Positions 31,994-41,498 of a DNA stretch of 55,580 nt are shown here, piece after piece (the stretch's first letter is position 1; every line of letters starts with the position of its first letter). Source of the stretch: Clostridiales bacterium (GTDB taxonomy: Bacteria > Bacillota > Clostridia > Christensenellales > Aristaeellaceae); assembly GCA_012729115.1 (NCBI GenBank), contig JAAYDR010000027.1:1-55580 (forward strand). The letters run 5' to 3'. Under the pieces are notes generated by a model. The model did no database searches. It worked only from the letters and a program-made list of their open reading frames with translations, and had not been told where the DNA came from. A program made the translations under genes and the position numbers.

Positions 31994-33825
31994 GCTTCAC
32001 ATAGCCCCTTTGTCTTGTGAAGGCCGCAAGCCTGGCAGCCCTGGCGGCAATCCACCGTGGTTTCGCCTTTCAAGGCTTTTTGATACTCCCGCTGCAGGAA
32101 ACTCTTGGAGATCCCCGCGTCAATGTGGTCCCAGGGAAGCACTTCATCCATCCCCCGTTGCCGGTGAGCGTAAAAGGCGGGGTCCAGACCGCAGTCGGCA
32201 AAGGCCTGTAGCCATAGATCGTAATGAAAGTGCTCCGTCCACCCGTCCAGCAGGCAGCCCAGCTCCCAGGCCCGGTACAGCACATCCGCCATCCTTCTGT
32301 CCCCAACGGCAAAGCAGGCCTCCATCTGGCTTACAGTGGACTCGTGCCAGTGGAAGGTAACGCCGCGGATGGCAAGCAGCTTTCTGAGAGCCTGCTGCTT
32401 TTCACGCACCTGGGATACCGTGTCCTGGGGACACCACTGAAAGGGCGTAAAGGGCTTGGGAACAAAAACCGATGCGCTGCATGTAACCCGAAGGCCTTTC
32501 ATTCGCTTCTCCTTTGGTACGGAATAATAGGTATTCACCGCAGCCTGGGCCAACTTGGCAATGCCCTCCAGGTCCTCCAAGGTCTCGGTGGGAAGGCCCA
32601 TCATAAAGTACAGCTTTACGCTGTTCCAGCCCTGTTCAAAGGCATGCCTGAGGGTGGTCAGCAGGTTTTCCTCGGTAACACCCTTGTTGATTACATCCCT
32701 GAGGCGTTGGGTGCCGGCCTCGGGCGCAAAGGTCAGACCACTTTTTTTTACCCGCCGGGTTTCGGCCAGAGAGTCCTTCACAAAGCTGTCCACCCGCAAA
32801 GAAGGCAGGGAAAGTGATACGCGCTTTTGCTCCATCTTTTCCATCAGCTTTTGAGACAACTCGGACAGGCAGGAATAATCACCGCTGGATAGGGAGGAAA
32901 GGGAAATCTCTTCATAGCCGGTGTTTCCTTCCAGCGCTTGGGCCAGTTCTACCAGCCTTTCGACGCTGCGCTCCCGTACGGGGCGATAGAGCATCCCCGC
33001 CTGACAAAAGCGGCAGCCTCGGGTACAGCCCCGCATAATCTCCAGCATGATTCGATCATGGACAATTTGCGTGTAGGGAACCGGAATACTGGATGGATAA
33101 TAGGCGGCGTTCAGATCCCTGACGATGCGTTTTTTGATACGGCTTTTGGCTTGGGGTACCAGAGGCCGGAGGCACTGCAACGTGCCGTCCGCGTGATAGG
33201 AGGCCTCATAGAGGCTGGGCACATACACCCCTTCTATGGAGGCGATCTTCACAAGGCGCTCTTGCCTGGACAGGCCCTGTTTTTTTCCCTCTAACAGGGC
33301 TTGGGTCACTTCCACGATGACCTCCTCCCCGTCGCCGATCATGAAGGCATCGATAAAGGCATGCAAGGGTTCGGGAGTAAAGGCGCAGGGCCCGCCGGCC
33401 ACCACGATGGGGTCGTCCTGCCCACGCTGGGCGGCTTTCACGGGAATGCCTCCCAGGCTGAGCATTTCCAATATGTTGGTGTAGCTCATTTCGTATTGCA
33501 GGGTAAAGCCCACGATGTCAAACATGTGCAGGGGTGTGCGGGACTCCAGGGAAAACAAGGGCAGCTTTTCTTTCTTCAGGGCAGCGCGCATATCCACCCA
33601 AGGCATACAGCAGCGCTCGCAAAGGGCGTAGGGCAGATCATTGAGGATTCCGTAGAGGATTTTCATCCCCAGATGGGACATGGCGACCTCGTAGGTATCC
33701 GGAAAGCAGAAGGCAAAGGTGATCTCCGCCTGATGGAAAGGCTTCACCTGGGTATTCATCTCATTGCCTGTATAGCGCGCCGGTTTCTCGACCTTTTCCA
33801 GCAGCGCTTCGATGGGGTCCCGCAT
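31984..33825 (-). CDS. TIGR03960 family B12-binding-domain radical SAM protein
   Basis: A 613-residue enzyme with an N-terminal cobalamin-binding-like domain and a central radical-SAM domain with MRGCTRGCRFCQ as the [4Fe-4S] motif. Four further cysteines close the protein (CRQGCQACG...CEACG). The biochemical reaction is unknown; B12-radical-SAM relatives perform methyl transfers and ring contractions. ATG at 33825 follows GGAGG by 7 nt. It is the first gene of the long RNase-miaB-mutSL-miaA transcript, behind the promoter at 33887-33915. Confidence 0.88.
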   Translation of the reverse strand: MRDPIEALLEKVEKPARYTGNEMNTQVKPFHQAEITFAFCFPDTYEVAMSHLGMKILYGILNDLPYALCERCCMPWVDMRAALKKEKLPLFSLESRTPLHMFDIVGFTLQYEMSYTNILEMLSLGGIPVKAAQRGQDDPIVVAGGPCAFTPEPLHAFIDAFMIGDGEEVIVEVTQALLEGKKQGLSRQERLVKIASIEGVYVPSLYEASYHADGTLQCLRPLVPQAKSRIKKRIVRDLNAAYYPSSIPVPYTQIVHDRIMLEIMRGCTRGCRFCQAGMLYRPVRERSVERLVELAQALEGNTGYEEISLSSLSSGDYSCLSELSQKLMEKMEQKRVSLSLPSLRVDSFVKDSLAETRRVKKSGLTFAPEAGTQRLRDVINKGVTEENLLTTLRHAFEQGWNSVKLYFMMGLPTETLEDLEGIAKLAQAAVNTYYSVPKEKRMKGLRVTCSASVFVPKPFTPFQWCPQDTVSQVREKQQALRKLLAIRGVTFHWHESTVSQMEACFAVGDRRMADVLYRAWELGCLLDGWTEHFHYDLWLQAFADCGLDPAFYAHRQRGMDEVLPWDHIDAGISKSFLQREYQKALKGETTVDCRQGCQACGLHKTKGLCEACG

Positions 33826-33886
33826 GGGCGTTCCTCCGATTCTCCTGTTCATAGGGCGGAGCCATGGAAGCGATCCGCCTCAAATC

Positions 33887-33915
33887 ACTGTATCATGAGA
33901 AGGGGCGATTTTCAA
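33887..33915 (-). promoter_or_regulatory. predicted promoter of the radical-SAM/RNase/miaB/mutSL operon
   Basis: On the minus strand TTGAAA (33915-33910) and TACAGT (33892-33887) are 17 nt apart, about 60 nt before the first ATG and just after the terminator of the upstream gene. Confidence 0.6.
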
Positions 33916-33926
33916 CCTTTTGCAAT

Positions 33927-33958
33927 GAAAAAAGGCCCCCCGCAATGACGGAAGGCCT
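33927..33958 (-). terminator. intrinsic terminator of the MsmX-like ATPase gene
   Basis: On the minus strand AGGCCTTCCG and CGGGGGGCCT pair (two G-U pairs) around a 6-nt loop, followed by a run of six T residues. Confidence 0.85.
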
Positions 33959-33977
33959 CTTGTGGGTGTGATGCGGT

Positions 33978-35099
33978 TTACCGGGTCAAAAGAGTTTGCT
34001 CCGTTTCCTTGTCAAAGAAGTGGAGATGGTTTACGTCAAAGGCCACCTGGATGTCCTGACCCGCGCGGCTGGTAGTGCGGGGGTTCACCCGGGCGATGAT
34101 GTTCTCATCCTTGCCCGTGGTGGACAGATACAGGTAGGTCTCGCTGCCCATGAGCTCGGTCACTTCCACGCTGCAGTTGATGACGGCACTGGGAACTGTC
34201 TGGATGAACACATCCTCATCGTGAATGTTCTCGGGACGGATGCCCATATAGACTTCCTTGCCGATGTAGCTTTCATCCGCAAACTTGGACAGCTTGCTGG
34301 TGGGGATGGTGATCTTGTTGTCACCAAACAGGGCCACCACGTCCTTGCCCTCCTTCTCCAGCTTGACGTTGAAGAAGTTCATCTGGGGGCTGCCGATGAA
34401 GCCGGCCACAAACAGATTGCTGGGATAGTCGTAGAGGTTCTGGGGGGTATCCACCTGCTGGATGAAACCGTCCTTCATGACCACAATCCGGGAGCCCATG
34501 GTCATGGCTTCGGTCTGGTCGTGGGTTACGTAGATGAAGGTAGTCTGCAACCGCTGATGGAGCTTGGTGATCTCTGTACGCATGGCTACGCGCAGCTTGG
34601 CGTCCAGGTTGGAGAGCGGCTCGTCCATGAGGAAGACCTTGGGCTCGCGGACGATGGCGCGGCCCAGAGCCACGCGCTGGCGCTGTCCGCCGGACAGCGC
34701 TTTGGGTTTGCGGGACAGCAGGTGGGCAATGTCCAAAATTTTGGCGGCTTCCTCCACCCGGCGCTTGATCTCTGCTTTGGGTGTCTTGCGCAGCTTCAGG
34801 CCGAAAGCCATGTTGTCATATACGGTCATGTGAGGATATAGGGCGTAGTTTTGGAATACCATGGCAATGTCGCGATCCTTGGGGGCTACATCGTTGACCA
34901 AGCGTTCCCCGATATAGAGTTCTCCGCTGGAAATCTCTTCCAGACCGGCCACCATGCGCAATGTGGTGGACTTGCCGCAGCCTGAAGGACCTACCAGAAC
35001 GATAAACTCTTTGTCTTCAATATCCAGGGTGAAGTCGCTTACGGCGGTGACATTTCCGGCATAGACCTTAAAGATGTGACTGAGTGTTACACTTGCCAT
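33978..35099 (-). CDS. orphan MsmX/UgpC-type ABC ATPase for carbohydrate importers
   Basis: A 373-residue CUT1-type ATPase. The Walker A motif is GPSGCGKST near residues 37-45, the signature [14 protein letters not shown], Walker [17 protein letters not shown], and a C-terminal TOBE/regulatory domain ([13 protein letters not shown]) follows. No permease or binding protein is adjacent, and it has its own promoter region and terminator. This is typical of the shared MsmX-type ATPase that powers several sugar importers in Bacillota. ATG at 35099 follows AGGAGG. Confidence 0.92.
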   Translation of the reverse strand: MASVTLSHIFKVYAGNVTAVSDFTLDIEDKEFIVLVGPSGCGKSTTLRMVAGLEEISSGELYIGERLVNDVAPKDRDIAMVFQNYALYPHMTVYDNMAFGLKLRKTPKAEIKRRVEEAAKILDIAHLLSRKPKALSGGQRQRVALGRAIVREPKVFLMDEPLSNLDAKLRVAMRTEITKLHQRLQTTFIYVTHDQTEAMTMGSRIVVMKDGFIQQVDTPQNLYDYPSNLFVAGFIGSPQMNFFNVKLEKEGKDVVALFGDNKITIPTSKLSKFADESYIGKEVYMGIRPENIHDEDVFIQTVPSAVINCSVEVTELMGSETYLYLSTTGKDENIIARVNPRTTSRAGQDIQVAFDVNHLHFFDKETEQTLLTR

Positions 35100-35313
35100 G
35101 ATCCTTTTCCTCCTTAGAAACAGCGCAATTATAGACAAACTACACCAATGAATTTGCGCCGATTGCTTGTATATATTATATCTATTACATGCTAAAAAAG
35201 TAATAGTGACATTCGCCAAAGATTTTTTCGATCATTTGTTCACGATGTATACGTTGGCCTTTTTTATCCCAAATCAGAAAAAGCGATAAAAACCCCAAAA
35301 AAATCTCATTTTT
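35100..35313 (-). promoter_or_regulatory. AT-rich regulatory region upstream of the MsmX-like gene
   Basis: A TATAAT (35133-35128) lies 29 nt before the ATG on the minus strand, with only a weak -35. A second TATAAT-like cluster lies near 35170-35185. The rest is A/T-rich; no operator repeat or confident terminator for the preceding permease gene was identified. Confidence 0.45.
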
Positions 35314-36465
35314 CTATTCTCTGAGCGCATCCACCGGAGTCATTCGGGAGGCACGGGAGGCCGGGGCTACTCCAAAGAACAGGCCCACAGCCATCGCGGC
35401 CAGGACGACAACACCGATGTCCTTTCCCTGAACTGCCGCCTGAAGCTCGATGGCATTCCCTGCAATCTTCACCAGCCCAAAGCCCACCAGCACACCCAAG
35501 GCTCCTCCCACCAGGGCATACAGCATCGCCTCCAGCAAGAAAAGCCTGCGGATCTGCCCGGAGGTAGCCCCCAGGGATTTCATGATGCCGATCTCCCTGC
35601 GCCTTTCCCGCACGGACACCAGCAGGATGTTCATAACCCCAATGCCTCCCACCAGAATGCACACGGCAGCCACCCATTTGAGCACATTGATGAAGATGCC
35701 CATCACCCGGTTCGCCGCCTCAATCTGTACTTGCATAGTGATGGCCTGTACCTCCTTGCCCTCCTTGCGTTGCATGGCATCCACGGCCATGGCCGCCACA
35801 GCCTGGGGCATAGTGTCTGGGGGCACGCTGATGGTCAGTTCATGGACGGTGGAGCCCATCCATTCGCAAAAAACGGAGATGGGCATAAAAACCGCCCGGG
35901 TAGGGTCCACCTGTGACAATTCGTTTTTCTGCCGCACTACCCCTGCCGCTTGGAACAGCGCCCCGCCGATGGATATCTTTCCATTTTCAGGCTTATCCGG
36001 TGCAAACAATCCAAGCTCCCGGGCCAGATTTTCTCCCAGCAGCACGCATCGGCTGCCTGCCTCCCATTCAAGGGGCCACAGTTCCCGGCCTGACAGCAGC
36101 TGGCTGTCCATAAGCTGCAGGTATTCCTTCCCGCAGCCCACCAGCACCCCGGCTGCTTCCCGGCCTTCCCGGTGAAAGACCAGCGGACAATAGACCTGCT
36201 CCGTCACCGGGGTTCCCAGCGTTTGGGAGAGCAGCGCAGCGTCCCCATGGGTCAAGGGCCGATCTCCCTGGGCGGTCAGCCACACCTTGTCGATTCCCAG
36301 CCGCATCATTTCACTCTGCACCTGTATCTGGCCCGCATCGCTGAGGGTCAGAACCGCCAAAATCGCGCCGATACCAATCGCCATCCCCAGCACCGTGAGG
36401 AGCGAACGCATCGGCGTTGTGAGCACATTCAAAAAGCTCAGCTTCCACAGATCGTACCGCTTCAT
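35314..36465 (-). CDS. MacB/FtsX-type ABC permease
   Basis: A 383-residue membrane protein with the MacB layout: one N-terminal helix (LLTVLGMAIGIGAILAVL), a large extracytoplasmic domain of about 230 residues, and three C-terminal helices with an EIGIMKSLGATSGQIRRLFLLEA coupling segment. It would export a substrate or transmit force with the adaptor encoded upstream (ATGA overlap). MacB permeases need an ATPase; none is fused or adjacent, so it must come from elsewhere or the pair is incomplete. Confidence 0.87.
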   Translation of the reverse strand: MKRYDLWKLSFLNVLTTPMRSLLTVLGMAIGIGAILAVLTLSDAGQIQVQSEMMRLGIDKVWLTAQGDRPLTHGDAALLSQTLGTPVTEQVYCPLVFHREGREAAGVLVGCGKEYLQLMDSQLLSGRELWPLEWEAGSRCVLLGENLARELGLFAPDKPENGKISIGGALFQAAGVVRQKNELSQVDPTRAVFMPISVFCEWMGSTVHELTISVPPDTMPQAVAAMAVDAMQRKEGKEVQAITMQVQIEAANRVMGIFINVLKWVAAVCILVGGIGVMNILLVSVRERRREIGIMKSLGATSGQIRRLFLLEAMLYALVGGALGVLVGFGLVKIAGNAIELQAAVQGKDIGVVVLAAMAVGLFFGVAPASRASRMTPVDALRE

Positions 36466-37463
36466 CGCTTGCTCTCCTTCACCGCGCTTCCAGGGCGCAG
36501 CCCGGCTTCATCGGGCAGCAGCACTACCTTTTCTCCCAGCAGTTCCTCTGAAACCCACACAAAATCCTCATCCCGATGCCTGGGGTCTACCGCAATAGGA
36601 AACACCCTGCCCTCCCGGATCACCCAAAGATGATTATTGGCAGAAACAGCCGCTATGGGAGCAAGGGCCACATCCGGCTCCACTTTGGACAACAGTTCCA
36701 GGGAAACGGCCTCTCCCACCCGTGCCTTCAGCCATTCCTCCCCCTCTTCCACTGAAAAGCGCAAGGTTTGCATATACAGACCTGTCGCAGTGTCCATGGC
36801 GGGGGCGTCAAAACCGGAAAGAGTGGCCACAGCCCGCTGTTCCCCCTGGGCATAGACCACGGCCCGCATGCCTTGGCACAGGGTCATGCTTTCCTGCACC
36901 CGCTGTCTGGCTGACAATTCCAGATTCCGGTCGCGCACGCTAAGCATTGGCGAAAGAGCCGCCACATAGTCTCCGCTTCTCGCATATACCTGTCCCACCA
37001 CCCCGTCTGCAGGCGCCCTTAGAGTCTTGGCCTCGATGCCAAGGGTCAGCTCCCTGATCTGGGCTTCCAGGGACAGCTGATTTTGCAGCCAAACAGCCAT
37101 GATCGCCTCTCCCGACGCCCGGATGCTATCCAGAGCCTGCTCCTGACCATAGACAGCCTGTTCCAGATCGGCAAGAGCCTGCTCCTCCCAGGTGGTATCC
37201 AGCCTGAGCAGCACTTCCCCCTTCCCAACGGTTTGTCCCTGCCAGGTGCTCACGTGGGTTACCAGACCGGCCACAGGCAGCATGCAAATCTGCTCATTCC
37301 CGTACCCCACCAATCCCTCCAGAGATTGTGTGACAACCAGACTTCCTCTCTCAATCACCGCTGTGCTGACGGGGATCTTGGGCGTGACCGGCAATACAAA
37401 CATCACCACCACCGTACAGACCGTCACCGCGATGATGGCAAACGAGGCCTTGGTTTTGGGCAT
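36462..37463 (-). CDS. MacA/HlyD-like membrane-fusion (adaptor) protein
   Basis: A 333-residue adaptor with an N-terminal membrane anchor (FAIIAVTVCTVVVMFVLP), a lipoyl-like half (TQSLEGLVGYGNEQI...VSTWQGQTVGKGEVLLRLD), a short coiled coil (about residues 88-125) and the second half (LRAPADGVVGQVYARSGDYV). It would link the MacB-like permease to the cell envelope. ATG at 37463 follows AAAGGAG; a longer version from further upstream is possible but has poorer spacing. Confidence 0.85.
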   Translation of the reverse strand: MPKTKASFAIIAVTVCTVVVMFVLPVTPKIPVSTAVIERGSLVVTQSLEGLVGYGNEQICMLPVAGLVTHVSTWQGQTVGKGEVLLRLDTTWEEQALADLEQAVYGQEQALDSIRASGEAIMAVWLQNQLSLEAQIRELTLGIEAKTLRAPADGVVGQVYARSGDYVAALSPMLSVRDRNLELSARQRVQESMTLCQGMRAVVYAQGEQRAVATLSGFDAPAMDTATGLYMQTLRFSVEEGEEWLKARVGEAVSLELLSKVEPDVALAPIAAVSANNHLWVIREGRVFPIAVDPRHRDEDFVWVSEELLGEKVVLLPDEAGLRPGSAVKESKR

Positions 37464-37615
37464 GCAATTCTCCTTTCCCTCCTCATGGGGTACCGCTTTA
37501 CAGAGGCAAAATCGTGCCATGTGCCGCAGTTCCTCCCGGGCATCTTTATTTTGTCTGCTCCGGGACGCGATACACATGCCAACTATTTGTAGGAAAGGGA
37601 TCTTCTTCTGTGAAC

Positions 37616-37651
37616 AAAAACCCGCATGCTTCCAAAAAGCCGCGGGTTTTT
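37616..37651. terminator. bidirectional-looking terminator after the coiled-coil gene
   Basis: AAAAACCCGC (37616-37625) and GCGGGTTTTT (37642-37651) form a stem whose A and T runs give a T-tract on either strand. On the minus strand it ends the coaD-coiled-coil transcript. Confidence 0.85.
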
Positions 37652-37684
37652 GTTTCCTGGGAAGGCGGGGACAGGCGCTGCTCC

Positions 37685-38311
37685 CTACCTGGATGCCATG
37701 CTCTGTCCGATCTGCTGGCGGGTCATGCGGATGTCGGTCAGCTTCTCGCTGATGGATCGGTCCAACTGGGCCAGTACATCGTCGATGTGCTGATACACGT
37801 CATGGTAGAGCTTTTCAATCTCCTGCTGGGTTTCCTGGAGGATTTCCTCCGCCTCCATTTGTGCCCGGGCCATGACTTCCTGCTCGCTTACCAACTGACG
37901 GGCACGCTCCTCAGCGTCCTTGACCATTTTGTTGGCCTGCTCCTTAGCATCGGCCACCATATTCCGAGCCTGTTCCTGGCTTTTGGTCAGCATTTCCTGA
38001 GCCTTCTGATTCGCGCTTTGGAGTGTGTTCTGGGCCTGATTGTTGGCTTCCGTCAGCATGTGATTGGCCCGTATGTTGGCATCTGCCTTCGTCTGCTCGG
38101 CGATCTCCCTGGCCTCCGAAATAATGCTGGCCTGGTTCTGGATAATGCCCTCGGCTGCAGTGATGTCCGCCGGCATATCCGCCACAATCTCCCGCACAAG
38201 CTGTCTGCAATGATCTCGATCCACCATGCACAGATTGCTAAGCGGCACCTTCTTCCCCATGGATAATACGCTGTCCAACTCGTCCAGCAAGGTATAGGTG
38301 CGTTGCTGCAT
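37685..38311 (-). CDS. long coiled-coil protein of unknown function (linked to coaD)
   Basis: A 208-residue soluble protein that is almost entirely helical. From about residue 65 to 185 it is an Ala/Gln/Glu-rich coiled coil with repeated Axx(A/M)-type heptads such as ANNQAQNTLQSANQKAQEML. It resembles stator subunits b/E of rotary ATPases and DivIVA-type proteins but lacks a membrane segment. Similar coiled-coil genes are found beside coaD in Clostridia. ATG follows AGGAGG; 31 nt after coaD. Confidence 0.75.
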   Translation of the reverse strand: MQQRTYTLLDELDSVLSMGKKVPLSNLCMVDRDHCRQLVREIVADMPADITAAEGIIQNQASIISEAREIAEQTKADANIRANHMLTEANNQAQNTLQSANQKAQEMLTKSQEQARNMVADAKEQANKMVKDAEERARQLVSEQEVMARAQMEAEEILQETQQEIEKLYHDVYQHIDDVLAQLDRSISEKLTDIRMTRQQIGQSMASR

Positions 38312-38342
38312 CTTGTAATCCTCCTTATATTCCCTTAAAGAA

Positions 38343-38837
38343 TCATCGTGCTTTCTTTAATGCAGTGGAAATGTCTTCCAATATGGAACCGGGTACAAAG
38401 GAAGCGATCTCCCCACCAAAGCCGCCAATCTCCCGGACCACACTGGAACTGATATAGGCAAACTGGGGAGATGTCATCATAAACAGGGTTTCAATCTCCG
38501 GCGAAATCTGGTGGTTGACCTGAGCCATCAAAAACTCGCTTTCAAAATCCGTCACAGCCCGAAGCCCCCGGATCACAATGCCCGCGTTTACCTTCTTCAT
38601 GTAATCCACCAGCAGGCCCTGAAAAGAATCGATCTCCACTTTGGGCAGATGGGCGCAAGCCTTGGCAAGCAGTCTTACCCGCTCCTCCACGGGAAAAAAA
38701 CCCTGCTTCCCCGGATTGTTCAGCACAGCCACAATCACCCTGGGAAACACCTGCGTCGCCCGTTCAATCAGGTCCAAATGCCCATTGGTCACCGGATCAA
38801 AGCTACCGGGATACACGCATACGCCTTTTTGAATCAT
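38343..38837 (-). CDS. coaD: phosphopantetheine adenylyltransferase
   Basis: Penultimate enzyme of coenzyme A synthesis (4'-phosphopantetheine + ATP to dephospho-CoA). The nucleotidyltransferase motif YPGSFDPVTNGHLDLI is at the N-terminus and ISSSVVREIGGFGG near the C-terminus; the 164 residues match the family. Its ATG overlaps the rsmD stop by 4 nt and follows GGGAGG. Confidence 0.97.
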   Translation of the reverse strand: MIQKGVCVYPGSFDPVTNGHLDLIERATQVFPRVIVAVLNNPGKQGFFPVEERVRLLAKACAHLPKVEIDSFQGLLVDYMKKVNAGIVIRGLRAVTDFESEFLMAQVNHQISPEIETLFMMTSPQFAYISSSVVREIGGFGGEIASFVPGSILEDISTALKKAR

Positions 38838-39409
38838 GATTCCTCCCAGGCCTCCTGATGGGTGGCCGTGTAGTCAAACAGCGATATTTCTGTATCCCCA
38901 TACCCCCGGGTTCTGCGCCAGGCAAAGGGTTCCTCCAGCGCCGGCCGCATGCCCTTGCGGTGCTCCACCACCAGCAAGGCTCCTTCCTGTAAAAGGCCGG
39001 CGTCCGCCAAGGATTGGCAAACCCCCTCCGTATTCATGGCATAGGGAGGATCCAGAAACACCAGGTCAAACTGGACCTCCAACCCTCGCAGTCTTTGCAC
39101 TCCTTGCCGCCAATCGCAGGACAGAACCTCCATCCGGTCCCCAAAGCCTAGTTTGGCAATATTTCGCTGAATGCATACCACCGCATCCTGGGCATGGTCA
39201 ACCGCCACCGCGCGATGAGCCCCCCGGCTGACGGCCTCCAGAGCCAGCGCGCCGCTTCCCGCGAACAAGTCCAGCACCGTGGCCCCCGGCACATCCCCCT
39301 GGAGGATGTTGAACAGGGACTCCCGAACCCTGTCCTGGGTAGGGCGGGTATCCCGGCCCCTGGGAGCAAAGATTTGGCTGCCCCTGGCGCTGCCGGATAT
39401 GATGCGCAT
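38834..39409 (-). CDS. rsmD: 16S rRNA (guanine966-N2)-methyltransferase
   Basis: Methylates G966 of 16S rRNA. The N-terminal MRIISGSARG motif, the SAM-binding VLDLFAGSGALALEAVSRGA and the catalytic DPPY (LVFLDPPYAMN) are intact in 191 residues. It begins 10 nt after the unknown membrane-protein gene and overlaps coaD, the classical rsmD-coaD pair. Confidence 0.96.
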   Translation of the reverse strand: MRIISGSARGSQIFAPRGRDTRPTQDRVRESLFNILQGDVPGATVLDLFAGSGALALEAVSRGAHRAVAVDHAQDAVVCIQRNIAKLGFGDRMEVLSCDWRQGVQRLRGLEVQFDLVFLDPPYAMNTEGVCQSLADAGLLQEGALLVVEHRKGMRPALEEPFAWRRTRGYGDTEISLFDYTATHQEAWEES

Positions 39410-39419
39410 GCCGGCCTCC

Positions 39420-40229
39420 CTAGATCAGCCGCTCGGGAGAATCGCTGCGGGCACGGCGTTTGCGTTCCTTGCGCTCCCTGCGCCGCTTCTTTTCATCTCC
39501 GATGGCAATCCCGGTATTGATGCGAATGCGAGCCATCAGGCCCTTCCGATAGCCAATGCCAAAACCCAGGGGCGCGATGCACACCAGCAGCGGGCTCAGC
39601 CGCTCCACCCACAACACCGCCTGATCCCCCAGAAGTATTGCCACATTCACAAAGGGCATCACCATGGCCCGGTCGATGATACGAAGCACGTCCATCCATC
39701 CGATGCCACGGGCAGAGGAATAATAGGACAAGGCGTTGCCAAACTCACTTTGCCGGGTTAGATCCGAAATCCAGCCCGGAATCACACCCAAGGTATACTG
39801 GACGGGCCGGGTGAGCAGGGCAAAAACAGCGGCGATGAGCACGTAGGGTAGTGCACCCAGCAGGGCCGCAAAGTACCCTTTGCCGGGATGATAACAACGG
39901 GCCTGGTCTGAGGGAGACACCGGCTTGCCCTCGCTGGAGCGCACATACATGATTTCCGCAAAGGCCGCATCCTGCTGACCTCTTGTAACCCCCTGGTTGA
40001 ATAGCATGGCAAAAGCGGCCAGCACGAGGACTCCGGAAAAAAGAGCGCGCAGGATCAGGCTGTCAAAACTCGTCAGCGTGCCCAGCAGCAGAAACAGGAC
40101 CGTCACCATCAGCAGGTTGGCCATCACCTTGCCACCCAGCCGCACCGCATCCTTGCCATGCCAGGAGCCTTTCAAAATTGGTTTTTTAACCTCCTGTAAC
40201 GGAGGTTTCTTCTGTTTGGATTGCTGCAT
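39420..40229 (-). CDS. multi-pass membrane protein of unknown function
   Basis: A 269-residue protein with a basic N-terminus, two adjoining hydrophobic helices (about residues 35-80), a hydrophilic loop with SDQARCYHPGKGYF, a third helix, a loop, further hydrophobic segments near the C-terminus and a very basic tail rich in Lys/Arg. I do not recognise the family. ATG at 40229 follows AAAGGA. It lies between alr and rsmD on the same strand, suggesting co-expression with housekeeping genes. Confidence 0.7.
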   Translation of the reverse strand: MQQSKQKKPPLQEVKKPILKGSWHGKDAVRLGGKVMANLLMVTVLFLLLGTLTSFDSLILRALFSGVLVLAAFAMLFNQGVTRGQQDAAFAEIMYVRSSEGKPVSPSDQARCYHPGKGYFAALLGALPYVLIAAVFALLTRPVQYTLGVIPGWISDLTRQSEFGNALSYYSSARGIGWMDVLRIIDRAMVMPFVNVAILLGDQAVLWVERLSPLLVCIAPLGFGIGYRKGLMARIRINTGIAIGDEKKRRRERKERKRRARSDSPERLI

Positions 40230-40303
40230 CCCCGTCTTCCTTTCTGCCCCGGCCACCAGGGCTCTCCCAGATTGTACCAAAAAAGGATGCCTCCCGCAAC
40301 TGT

Positions 40304-41443
40304 CTACAAAGAGCAGTCCTCCGCTGCGCCGACGAACTCCCTGGGCACCCGGCGGGTGATGGCAAGCAGCACTTCGTAACTGATGGTGCCCGCCCAGGCT
40401 GCCAACTCCTCAGCATCGATTGTTTCATCCCCCTGGGTTCCCAGCAAGACCACGGGATCCCCCACCTGAACATCCGGTGTCTCCGAGACGTCGATCATGG
40501 TTTGGTCCATACAGACCCAGCCCACCACCGGAGCGCGCCGTCCATGGACCAGCATCTGGGCCCTGTTGCTGGCAAAGCGGTGATATCCGTCGCCGTAGCC
40601 CACGGCCACGGTGGCGATGCGCATGGTTGCTGGAGCGGTGAAGGTGCAGCCGTAGCCAATGCTGTCTCCCGGGGCTACCTCCTTCACATGCACCACCTCG
40701 CTCTCCCAGCGAAGGGCATGGCGGAAGGACAGCCGGGTTTGCACGGGGGGATAACCGTAGAGGGAAATCCCCTCCCGTACCATCTGAAAGCACGCCTCCG
40801 GGGCCAGCAGGCTCATGGCGCTGTTGGCGGCATGGGCTATGAGGCCCGGATCGAAGCAGCTTTTCAGTTCCAGGAACCGGGACAGCTGCTTCTTGGAATA
40901 GCGGTTCATTCCCCCCATGCCGGGAGGGTTGTCCGCATCAGCGAAATGTGTATAAATTCCCGTGGCCTTCACATGGGGGCAAACTGCCAGCGCTTCCCGC
41001 AGAGCATGTGCCTCCTCATGGGTTCTCAGGCCAATCCGTCCCATCCCCGTATCCAACTTGATGTGGACAGCAGCTGTTTTGCCAAGGGTCCTGGCCACTT
41101 CCTCCAAAAGGAAAACCGTTTGGGGATCAAACACTGTCTGAATCAGGTCATTGGCAACCGCTGCCTCCAGTGCTTTTTCCATGGCAGCGCCCAGCACGAG
41201 AATCTCCGCCGCAATCCCGTTCTCCCGAAGCAATATGCCTTCCTCCACCAGGGCTACGGCAAAAAAGGCCGCTCCCTCAGCCAGAACGGCCTTTGCTACT
41301 TCCACCATCCCGTGTCCGTAGGCATCTGCCTTCACCACGGGAACGACCCGCACCCCCTCGGGCACAGCCTCCGCCAGAATCCGGTAATTATGTCGAATGG
41401 CTCCCAAATCCACGATCGTCCGGTTTTGCCGCAGCATGAGCAT
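40304..41443 (-). CDS. alr: alanine racemase
   Basis: PLP enzyme supplying D-alanine for peptidoglycan. The PLP lysine is in VVPVVKADAYGHG and the catalytic tyrosine in GDSIGYGCTF; the C-terminal beta-domain holds the conserved VGWVCMDQTMIDV. I chose ATG at 41443, with AAGGA about 9 nt upstream (379 residues); an ATG six codons earlier has no site. The gene is 55 nt after the ACT-domain gene. Confidence 0.96.
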   Translation of the reverse strand: MLMLRQNRTIVDLGAIRHNYRILAEAVPEGVRVVPVVKADAYGHGMVEVAKAVLAEGAAFFAVALVEEGILLRENGIAAEILVLGAAMEKALEAAVANDLIQTVFDPQTVFLLEEVARTLGKTAAVHIKLDTGMGRIGLRTHEEAHALREALAVCPHVKATGIYTHFADADNPPGMGGMNRYSKKQLSRFLELKSCFDPGLIAHAANSAMSLLAPEACFQMVREGISLYGYPPVQTRLSFRHALRWESEVVHVKEVAPGDSIGYGCTFTAPATMRIATVAVGYGDGYHRFASNRAQMLVHGRRAPVVGWVCMDQTMIDVSETPDVQVGDPVVLLGTQGDETIDAEELAAWAGTISYEVLLAITRRVPREFVGAAEDCSL

Positions 41444-41498
41444 CAATCTTTCCTTCTCCATGGGCCCGGTCAGGGACTTATTCCCGCCCGTGCCCCAT

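Noticed and set aside
34008-34841. Assigning the MsmX-like ATPase to the MacA/MacB-like pair
   Set aside because: It is a carbohydrate-importer ATPase with a TOBE domain, separated by a regulatory region of more than 200 nt and its own terminator.
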